In this document: in pieces, positions 7,692 through 15,664 of the stretch
How positions within the stretch are numbered: the first letter of the stretch is position 1
Layout: the number at the start of each line of letters is the position of its first letter
Position numbers and translations under genes: made by a program
Notes under the pieces: generated by a model
What the model was told of the DNA's origin: nothing
Databases searched by the model: none
What the model saw: the letters and a program-made list of their open reading frames with translations, nothing else
NCBI RefSeq assembly: GCF_009720675.1
Contig: NZ_WNJO01000006.1
Location: 1-64,000 of the forward strand
From: Secundilactobacillus folii
GTDB taxonomy: Bacteria; Bacillota; Bacilli; Lactobacillales; Lactobacillaceae
Length of the DNA: 64,000 nt
Direction: 5' to 3'

Positions 7692-9215
7692 CTAAGACGG
7701 GTATTGAGCGTTGCAAAAGGCGTCTTGAACCTTCTGAATGAAAGTATCACTATTGGGTAGTTCTTTAGCGTATTCGGAAATGATGGGTTGTAGATAGTCG
7801 GTCCATAGTTGTGCGAATGCCTTTTCCCAGGTGGTTACTTCGCTATTGTCTGAAGCAGTCTCTGTTGTTGAATCTTCCGAAGCAATGTTATCATGTAACG
7901 CCTGCAATTTAAGAAAGTAGGCAGGCCCAATTTCGTGAGCATTAGAGGCTGCGAAGCCCGGTGCACTCTTGATGGCTTGATTAACTGCTGTCATGCAGTC
8001 GGTTGCCAAGTTAACTTCAGATGAGTTTTTATCATCCTTAGTGTCATTTTCGATGCTTTGATTAAGTCCTTTTAGTACATATTTTTGTGACTCAGCTGTT
8101 AATTCTAGGAACCTGAAACGTCTTCGCATAGCAAAATCGAAGGGTTCAACACTACGGTCGATGTCGTTCATCGTGCCAATGATGTAGACGTTATCAGGAA
8201 CGTAAAATTGCTCCTTGGTATCTTGGTGCATGGACTGGTATTGAGTGGTGACAGCCCCGCGTTGACCACGGTAAGAAGGGTCAATTGAGTAGAATAACTC
8301 ACCGAAAATTTTTGAAAGCTCGCCACGGTTGATTTCGTCGATGATGAAGACGTAGGTGAGGTTGCGGAAGTGTTGGGTGAGAGCTTCAATGTTATGTGCA
8401 CAAATCGCAAAGAAGAGATCTTTTAATCGTTGATAGAATGGTTCTTGATCTTTTGGTTGATTGATTTTTTTCAGCATTTCTGTGTCATCCATGTAATCTT
8501 TGTAACGGATAGCATCTCTGTAATTATAGCTAGCATCGTCAGAATCATCGTCGTTTGATTTAGTTTTTTTAGTTCTAAAGGCTAAATTATCTCCTGATAA
8601 GTAAAGCATAAAGGTTAACTGTTTATCGAGCTTTTCATTATAGTCGAAGCCGTTATAATGCAATATTTCTTCCTTTTCGCAAAGACTTTGTAGTTTCGGA
8701 AAAATGTGCTTCATAAAAAAGGATTTTTCTGCTTGGTCCATGTATTCCGCCCACGTCGCTTTAATGAATTCAAATTTTGAAGTAGGAATAGTGCGTGCTC
8801 TTTGGCAGAATTGTTTGAAAATACCATCTTGGAGTTGAAAGCCAATATGGTCTTGACCTGTTTCTGTAGCTTCATTAACGACGGGTCTGAGCCCCTCCAC
8901 AAAGTCCGTGTAGTCATAGCTTGGGTGAAATTGAACAAAACCCAGTCGATTTTGCGTAGTATCCATGTCGAGTAAATTTTCGTAAGTAGAAACGAATGAA
9001 TCATCATCACCGTCTATCAGCAAATGGGCCGCAATTTGCTTAGCAAGGTAGGTTTTGCCTGTGCCTGGCGCACCATGTAAAATGATGTTATGTGAAGATC
9101 TTAGTTTATTTGAGTAGTATGTAACTTCCTTGTCTAATGCGTGATCTTCTGATTTGTTGGTCCAAGGATAAGTTTTCTGTTCTTTCTGTTTATTGATAAG
9201 TTTTTCGATTGTCAT
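7692..9215 (-). CDS. mcrB: McrB-like AAA+ GTPase of McrBC restriction system
   Basis: This is a 507-residue AAA+ motor. The Walker A is GAPGTGKTYLAKQIA near residue 46. VQFHPSYDYTDFVEGLRP is characteristic of the family. The Walker B is YVFIIDEINRGELSKIFGEL, and the NxxD-like signature sits in IIGTMNDIDRSVEPFDFAMR with an arginine finger cluster RRRFRF. Unlike E. coli McrB it has almost no N-terminal DNA-recognition domain before the motor (about 45 residues), so the modified base it senses may depend on another part. The start ATG 9215 follows GGCGGTGA; the open frame runs on to 9443 but that part is not protein-like. It heads the mcrBC operon. Confidence 0.88.
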   Translation of the reverse strand: MTIEKLINKQKEQKTYPWTNKSEDHALDKEVTYYSNKLRSSHNIILHGAPGTGKTYLAKQIAAHLLIDGDDDSFVSTYENLLDMDTTQNRLGFVQFHPSYDYTDFVEGLRPVVNEATETGQDHIGFQLQDGIFKQFCQRARTIPTSKFEFIKATWAEYMDQAEKSFFMKHIFPKLQSLCEKEEILHYNGFDYNEKLDKQLTFMLYLSGDNLAFRTKKTKSNDDDSDDASYNYRDAIRYKDYMDDTEMLKKINQPKDQEPFYQRLKDLFFAICAHNIEALTQHFRNLTYVFIIDEINRGELSKIFGELFYSIDPSYRGQRGAVTTQYQSMHQDTKEQFYVPDNVYIIGTMNDIDRSVEPFDFAMRRRFRFLELTAESQKYVLKGLNQSIENDTKDDKNSSEVNLATDCMTAVNQAIKSAPGFAASNAHEIGPAYFLKLQALHDNIASEDSTTETASDNSEVTTWEKAFAQLWTDYLQPIISEYAKELPNSDTFIQKVQDAFCNAQYPS

Positions 9216-9466
9216 ACATAATTCACCGCCTGTATTGTTATGGTTATCGTTAGTATAGAGCTGCTTGGGGTGTTTTACAATATAACATGGTGTGGTATAA
9301 GAAGCGGTGGTGATATTCTTGATTGAAATAAAAAACGACCTTGGTATAGGTCGTTTTCTGTGAGATTGTTCGCCCGATGTAGGAATATGAATAATCGGTA
9401 AAATACGCTTCAGAGGCGTAGGCACGTGCAGTGTGTACATCACACTTTAGGATTTAAATCAACAAA
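9216..9466. other. Upstream region of mcrBC
   Basis: This is the 250-bp promoter side of mcrBC. It includes the small inverted repeat AAAAACGACC (9331-9340) / GGTCGTTTTC (9349-9358), a weak terminator-like hairpin. No other gene is seen. Confidence 0.35.
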
Positions 9467-9496
9467 GGAATCCACCCCCGCACCTGCGGGGAAAAC
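9467..9496 (-). CRISPR. Lone type I-E CRISPR repeat, opposite orientation
   Basis: Read on the minus strand, the sequence begins GTTTTCCCCGCAGGTGCGGG and ends GGTGGATTCC. This is an I-E repeat with one extra G compared with the GGTGATYC end of the repeats at 5791-5879. It stands alone: no second copy lies 61 bp away on either side. It faces the opposite way to the remnant array left of mcrBC and lies 126 bp left of the IS30-family terminal repeat. A single repeat can be array debris or an off-target integration. Confidence 0.65.
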
Positions 9497-9621
9497 AAAA
9501 AAGAATCACTATTATACCAGCATTCTCAAAAATCAAAATCACAGTTTTTAATGAGTTTGATTAATTAGCTACTTGTTTCAATATATTTGTAAATTAACTA
9601 TAGCGCGGGTTTTAGAATTAA

Positions 9622-10824
<1,203 letters not shown>

Positions 10825-11163
10825 ATGTTATTGCAATTTACGTTATTATTTCTTTTATTATGAATGGCTAATCTCTGGTACTTGGATTTTAACTTAATTA
10901 TGATTTCTGCAACTATTGTTTACTGTTTTGGGTAGAAATCATATTAATCATATAGCTATTAAAAGACGTCATTTAAGAGGGTTATTGATCTGCACGACTT
11001 TGATAACTTAAAAAAGCTAATTTTAAAAAATGGACTAGAGGTTTACTATTTTTAAAAACCGCATATTACTGGGGATTTGTCGAGGGTAAATGGTTCAATA
11101 TATTAAACCTTGTTTTCCTTCTATTCAACTGCTACTCTTACCTCAAATAAGGAGGCATTGCAA
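10825..11163. other. AT-rich spacer
   Basis: Very AT-rich DNA between the IS end and the first of two paralogous regulators. A 23-codon hydrophobic stretch from ATG 10861 (MANLWYLDFNLIMISATIVY) is probably chance or debris. The strong GGAGG at 11151-11155 belongs to the next gene. Confidence 0.35.
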
Positions 11164-11895
11164 TTGACTTGTTCTAATCATACAATGTATCGATGTAACA
11201 AACTGGGTGAAATTCTCAAGGAAAAATATATATCACAGTACAAGTTCTGCAAATTCACTGGTTTAAGTATGTCGACAATAAGCCGGATCATAAATAATCC
11301 GAAAGCAAATATAACTGAGGACATGTCCCTCGTAATTAGCGAAGCGCTTCATATAGGGCTGGATGATTGGCATTATTGGAGATTTAATGATCTTTACGCT
11401 CCCAATGGATTTACAAATAAACATTTAAAATTATTGGATAAAGAAATGGCGATATACAATGTATCCCTTGTATATCAGCCCTATAACAGCAATAATGCTG
11501 TCAATATCTGCACTAAAAGAGAAAGAATAAGAAGGGAGTACCTTAATGCTAATATGAGGGTTGATATGGCGGGGCTTCCAGAGATGACAATAGTAGATTT
11601 TGATGTAATGAGTCATCATAACAATCTGACTATAGAAGAAATATCAAATTTCTACGCAAATATGTTGAGAGCCATGATCAATTTCGCCAGGGAAATGGGT
11701 ATGTACCAACTGAAATATTATACAAAGAATTTCGGCGCACAAGAATATTTAGCATGTCATTTGACCCGCCACGATCAAGTTAATTTTCCAAGCAGTATAA
11801 GTTTACAAAACAAACGTGTTGCAAAGAAATTAGGATTTAGGCAGGCAACATTGAGCGGAAATTTATTACCAAATTTTTATGTGATGACGTTTTGA
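11164..11895 (+). CDS. HTH protein with unknown, possibly GNAT-like, C-terminal domain (copy 1)
   Basis: This is a 243-residue protein starting at TTG 11164, eight bases after GGAGG (11151-11155); the longer reading from 11110 would place the ribosome site inside the gene. Residues about 11-65 form an XRE/lambda-type helix-turn-helix: KLGEILKEKYISQYKFCKFT, then GLSMSTISRIINNP. The rest is shared with the next gene. It ends in a helix-plus-strand pattern (RVAKKLGFRQATL, then NFYVMTF) reminiscent of the closing A-x-x-LGF element of GNAT acetyltransferases. No acetyl-CoA-binding Q/R-x-x-G-x-G loop was found, so any enzymatic role is doubtful. The gene is 30 bp upstream of its paralogue and AT-rich like its surroundings. 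Confidence 0.6.
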   Translation: MTCSNHTMYRCNKLGEILKEKYISQYKFCKFTGLSMSTISRIINNPKANITEDMSLVISEALHIGLDDWHYWRFNDLYAPNGFTNKHLKLLDKEMAIYNVSLVYQPYNSNNAVNICTKRERIRREYLNANMRVDMAGLPEMTIVDFDVMSHHNNLTIEEISNFYANMLRAMINFAREMGMYQLKYYTKNFGAQEYLACHLTRHDQVNFPSSISLQNKRVAKKLGFRQATLSGNLLPNFYVMTF

Positions 11896-11925
11896 TTAAA
11901 TATTATAACGAAGGAGTTGACATCT

Positions 11926-12660
11926 GTGAAGAATGAGATAAACCAGGGCGAATATTGTGTCAACAAACTGGGTCAGATTTTAATGAATAGAAATATTAGT
12001 ATAAAAAAGTTCAGTTGTTATACCGGGTTAAGCGTGGCAGCAATTAGCCGCATTGTTAATAATCCTCACTTGGATATCTTGAAATCAACTGCTCATGCAA
12101 TTAGTGTTGGTCTTCAACTCAAAGAGAACGAATGGTTTATATGGGAAACCGATTATAATTACAATTCGTCTTGGCTTGATACAGACAATCTGAGTGTACT
12201 TGATAGCGCGATGAAGAAGCTTGGTGTCAAGCTTGCATACCAAGTTTATTCTAACAATCGTTCGATGAATGTTTGGACAAAATACGAAGGAAACAGAAAG
12301 TTATTTATAGACGGCAACTTTAAAGTATTCACAAACGGACTTCCTGAAATGGTGCTCAATGGATTTGACGTTATTACATATCAAGGTGCAGTTACGGTAG
12401 AAGAGTTTGCAAACTTTTACGCGAGTTCTTTAAGTGCTGTGGTTACTTTCGCCCAAAAAATTGGCATTTCAAAAATTAAATACTATACGTCGAATTTTAG
12501 TTCTAAAAATCGTTTTTTAGATGGATTGGTGGATCCAAATGAGAAATTATTCGAGAAAAAGTTAAGGCGATTAAACAAAGCGGCTGCTGAAAGAATTGGT
12601 TTTAGACAAGTAGATCTAGATGACTCCATTCGTATCAAGTCTTATGTAAAGGTGTTATGA
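11926..12660 (+). CDS. HTH protein with unknown, possibly GNAT-like, C-terminal domain (copy 2)
   Basis: This is a 244-residue paralogue of the preceding gene, starting at GTG 11926, nine bases after AAGGAG. The shared plan is NKLGQILMNRNISIKKFSCY then GLSVAAISRIVNNP in the HTH; LSVLDSAMKKLGVKLAYQVY; a core GLPEMVLNGFDVI; then TVEEFANFYASSLSAVVTFA, KIKYYTSNF and AAERIGFRQVDL. The two proteins have diverged well beyond a recent duplication yet keep the same length and adjacent order, suggesting they act as a pair. The closing pattern again looks GNAT-like. Function is unknown. The context (McrBC, ImmA, Ymh) suggests a defence or mobile-element role, which is inference. Confidence 0.6.
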   Translation: MKNEINQGEYCVNKLGQILMNRNISIKKFSCYTGLSVAAISRIVNNPHLDILKSTAHAISVGLQLKENEWFIWETDYNYNSSWLDTDNLSVLDSAMKKLGVKLAYQVYSNNRSMNVWTKYEGNRKLFIDGNFKVFTNGLPEMVLNGFDVITYQGAVTVEEFANFYASSLSAVVTFAQKIGISKIKYYTSNFSSKNRFLDGLVDPNEKLFEKKLRRLNKAAAERIGFRQVDLDDSIRIKSYVKVL

Positions 12661-12738
12661 AAAGAATGTGCTTTTGGAAAAATTAAGCTTTCAAAATTGA
12701 AAAATAACGAGCTGCTTTTTTGTTAAGCAGTGCCTAGG

Positions 12739-13569
12739 CTAGTCAAGGTTGCGAACATTAATACACTTTTCTAGAAGTCCGTATGCCAAAGACATCAATG
12801 TTAGTGCTGTAATAGCGTCAGTTTCGCTAGTAACGTCATAAAGTTTTGGATCATGAGCCTTTGGATTACGATACAGATAGACAATAGTATTCAAAAGACT
12901 TTTTAAGCCTAGATATTTGCTTTTTTCTGTTTGAGTTTTTAGCATATTCCCTTTAATTAATACAATAGGGCGTTTAGTATTAAAACATTCATTGACCAAT
13001 GAATTGCAATCATCGTTTAATTCAGAGATATCACGAATTTTTTGCAAGACACACTTACTTGCTTCAAATATGGCATGGAAATAATTTTCCTGAAGGAGTT
13101 CTGAGTTACAGTACTTTAATATTTCTGGGTGAACATCTAACTTGGATAATCTATTTTTGAGTGTTTGTAGGCGTCTTTGAGCTTCTGAAAAAGTTTTTGG
13201 AACGTTTACAGATTCTACTTCTCCGGCATCATTAATTTCATACCCATAAAACATCAGTTTCTCGTTTAAGGACTGAAGCGTTCGATGCCATTTATCCGGA
13301 TCCTGAAAAAAATCAGGCGGATTCATAATATAACTGATTACGTTAAATAACGGTTTTGCATCATTAGATAGCTGACAACCGCTAATAATAGATTCCTTTA
13401 TTCTTCTCCACTTTGTTGAGTTAGTCAGCAAAGAATTTTGTTTTCGACGAGTTTCATCAAAATCTTTTAGACCAAGTTTCTGGAACATAACGGTGATTTT
13501 TGATCCAGTAGTTAGTTCAGCAAGGATTTTAGAAACATTCTCAATGCAATTTTCATCAATTGGTTTCAT
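12739..13569 (-). CDS. TIGR02391 / Ymh family protein (HEPN-like)
   Basis: This is a 276-residue protein. The C-terminal third carries the family signature: a helix LGLKSLLNTIVYLYRNPKAH, where R-N-x-x-x-H resembles the HEPN RNase motif R-x4-6-H, then a final helix ALTLMSLAYGLLEKC. It also has FHAIFEASKCVLQKIRDISE, typical of TIGR02391 proteins. The N-terminal half is a variable helical region. Family members occur in phage, plasmid and defence loci and are suspected abortive-infection RNases, but activity is not established. The start ATG 13569 follows GAGGTGA on the minus strand, at a long 12-base spacing. It faces the tandem HTH pair convergently. Confidence 0.75.
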   Translation of the reverse strand: MKPIDENCIENVSKILAELTTGSKITVMFQKLGLKDFDETRRKQNSLLTNSTKWRRIKESIISGCQLSNDAKPLFNVISYIMNPPDFFQDPDKWHRTLQSLNEKLMFYGYEINDAGEVESVNVPKTFSEAQRRLQTLKNRLSKLDVHPEILKYCNSELLQENYFHAIFEASKCVLQKIRDISELNDDCNSLVNECFNTKRPIVLIKGNMLKTQTEKSKYLGLKSLLNTIVYLYRNPKAHDPKLYDVTSETDAITALTLMSLAYGLLEKCINVRNLD

Positions 13570-14000
13570 ATTATATTATTTCACCTCGTGTAAAATATAA
13601 GAATGATAATACATGAACGGAGATTTCTAATCTCCCCTTAAATTTATCTGGAGCTTTTTCCCTGTATTCATAGCTTATAGAATTTAAATTGTCCGAGAAT
13701 TTTCTTTTGATATTTCGGTTCTATTAGTCAAATTGGGAATTGACATTAATTTTATAAAATGAACTAGTAATTATTGGACTTGTGTTCGTATACGCAGAAA
13801 GATATGTAAGTGCTTGGGTATTACTACTTTTAGCAGTTATTATTACAGCAATGCTATAGGATTGTAGATCCTTAGTCAATACCTGTCGATTGAAAGCTTT
13901 AATAGAATGGTGGTGAATTAATAAACTCGTCTTTTCTTGATAAAGTCTTTAATGGTTACGAAAAATATTCCACGATAAAGACTCTAAGTCAGCAGACAAA
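13570..14000. other. Gap with a membrane-protein fragment
   Basis: This is AT-rich sequence upstream of the Ymh-like gene. Positions 13764-13859 on the plus strand encode a hydrophobic tail (LVIIGLVFVYAERYVSAWVL, then LLLAVIITAML and a stop) with no start codon or ribosome site. It is probably the end of a deleted membrane protein and may mark the right edge of the accessory island. Confidence 0.35.
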
Positions 14001-14034
14001 AAAGGCGTTGAAGCCATAAACTTCAACGCCTTTT
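14001..14034. terminator. Bidirectional intrinsic terminator
   Basis: AAAAGGCGTTGAAG and CTTCAACGCCTTTT form a 14-bp perfect stem around CCATAAA. It terminates the alcohol dehydrogenase gene on the minus strand and works on the plus strand too. Confidence 0.85.
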
Positions 14035-14049
14035 ACAATCTACTCTCTA

Positions 14050-15171
14050 TCATTCACCCGGCTTATAATCCTCATCAATAATCAAAACCGGTTTAATCGT
14101 TTTACCAGACTTAGAATCAGCATCCGCCTGATTAATATCACTGAATTTGTAGAACTTTTCGGTTTTATCGAAGTCGAATTCGCCCATACGGTAGAATTCA
14201 ATCAGCCGTGGAATATCAATTTGTGGAATGGAGTCACCCATCAGGACACCACGGACTTGCTGATCCTTCATACTGAGATCATTCCAAGGATCAACGTCCA
14301 TGTGGTGAGGGGTAACTGCAACCGTGGCCGTGATACCACCTTGTGCTAAGGCTTTGATTGAAGATTCCATTACTGAGGTAACACCCGTGGTATCTACTGC
14401 GAAGTTGACACCCTTGCCACCCGTCAGTTCTTTGATCTTGGCGACGGCGTCCACGTTCTTACTGTTGATGACATCTGTGGCACCTAGTTCCTTAGCCAGT
14501 TTCAGCCGTGAATCCACAATATCAACACCGATGACCTTGGTGCAACCGGCAATTCGAGCGGCCATCATCGCGGCTAACCCAACAGCACCTGTTCCAAAGA
14601 CTGCCAGCGTATCACCCTGGTTAGGTTTCAAGTTATTCAGCACAGTCCCAGACCCAGTGACGTAACCACAGCCCAGTGGACCTAAGATTCTCAAATCAAG
14701 ATCCTTAGGAACTTTGACGACGTTGCGTTCACGCACAACAGTAGTTGAGGTAAACGAACTTTGATCGAATAGATCAGCAACAGTTTTGCCATTCTCTGTA
14801 AAGTGGGCAGTACCACCGGGACGAAGGCCAGACATATTATTAACTGCCCAGTTCTCACACTGGGTCGGGTGCCCCTTCAGACAATTATCACAGACGCCAC
14901 AAGCATAGTAGCTCATGACAACGTGGTCGCCAACTGCGACTTGCGTAACTTCTGGGCCAACTTTTTCCACAATGCCTGCGCCTTCGTGTCCGAGGATTAC
15001 CGGGTACTTATAGTCTGAATCGCCATGACGTACCGCTTCATCGGTGTGGCAGATCCCACTTGCGACCATGTGCACCTGGACGTCATCGGGTCCCATTTCG
15101 GCTAACTCGATGTCGTCCTTAATTTCGAAATCGGCATCCTTTTCACTAACAACTGCAGCTTTGATCTTCAT
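14050..15171 (-). CDS. Zinc-dependent NAD(P) alcohol dehydrogenase, aryl-alcohol type
   Basis: This is a 373-residue class III/aryl-alcohol dehydrogenase-like enzyme that interconverts alcohols and aldehydes with NAD. The catalytic zinc ligands are the Cys in ASGICHTDE, the His in GHEGAGIVEKVG and a distal Cys. The structural zinc site is CGVCDNCLKGHPTQC. The Rossmann signature is VFGTGAVGLAAMMAARIAGC, followed by GVDIVDSRLKLAKELGAT. It closely matches NAD-dependent aryl-alcohol dehydrogenases (EC 1.1.1.90) in layout and length; the true substrate could be another medium-chain or aromatic alcohol. It is a single-gene unit: a terminator follows and a cre site overlaps the likely promoter, so CcpA repression by preferred sugars is expected. 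Confidence 0.88.
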   Translation of the reverse strand: MKIKAAVVSEKDADFEIKDDIELAEMGPDDVQVHMVASGICHTDEAVRHGDSDYKYPVILGHEGAGIVEKVGPEVTQVAVGDHVVMSYYACGVCDNCLKGHPTQCENWAVNNMSGLRPGGTAHFTENGKTVADLFDQSSFTSTTVVRERNVVKVPKDLDLRILGPLGCGYVTGSGTVLNNLKPNQGDTLAVFGTGAVGLAAMMAARIAGCTKVIGVDIVDSRLKLAKELGATDVINSKNVDAVAKIKELTGGKGVNFAVDTTGVTSVMESSIKALAQGGITATVAVTPHHMDVDPWNDLSMKDQQVRGVLMGDSIPQIDIPRLIEFYRMGEFDFDKTEKFYKFSDINQADADSKSGKTIKPVLIIDEDYKPGE

Positions 15172-15219
15172 TTAAAACCAGTCCTTTCTGTTTGTGGTAC
15201 GAATGTATTATGCCACAAA

Positions 15220-15234
15220 AGAAAGCGCTTACAA
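15220..15234 (-). promoter_or_regulatory. cre site over the adh promoter
   Basis: On the minus strand TTGTAAGCGCTTTCT fits the cre consensus WTGNAANCGNWNNCW at every defined position. It includes TTGTAA, a plausible -35, and CATAAT lies 16 bases downstream as -10. The start codon is about 50 bp further on. CcpA bound here would block RNA polymerase. The consensus match is seen; regulation is inferred. Confidence 0.7.
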
Positions 15235-15664
15235 CCCCGGTTACAAGTGTTTTAAATGCTATATTACAATCAAATTTGTAAAAGGAGTTTCTATAATGCC
15301 ATAAGTCTGTATCACTGTATATTAAGCAGAAAAATTTGGTTTTGCACGATATAAAAGGATTAGTGTTGATTTTAAGTGCAGAATGGAACTCGATGTTTCC
15401 AGATTTATAATAATTGCTATTTTCGTGGTGCTTAACGACTAATAATGTAAAAGACAAATCTAATTGTAACAATAAATTTTTATGTGCTGTATTTCACAAT
15501 TTTGTCAGGCGATAAGTGACTATCAATTTAATGGTGTCGGTTAAAAAGCTAATTGGCATTTTAAACCGCATGATCTAACGGCAAATTTTTAATGTTTTGC
15601 CCCTGTGAAGCCGGTTAAATGGTAAGATTAACGTATGCACTCAAAGTTTGAAGGAGGCCCGCTC
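15235..15664. other. Divergent promoter region
   Basis: An AT-rich 430-bp gap between adh (minus) and the coiled-coil gene (plus). A TAAGATTAA stretch near 15620-15630 could be the plus-strand -10. GAAGGAGG at 15649-15656 is the ribosome site of the next gene. No repeat or RNA was recognised. Confidence 0.35.

Noticed and set aside
10861-10932. Tiny hydrophobic peptide or bacteriocin-like gene
   Set aside because: Only 23 codons, no ribosome site, and in very AT-rich DNA where such frames are common.
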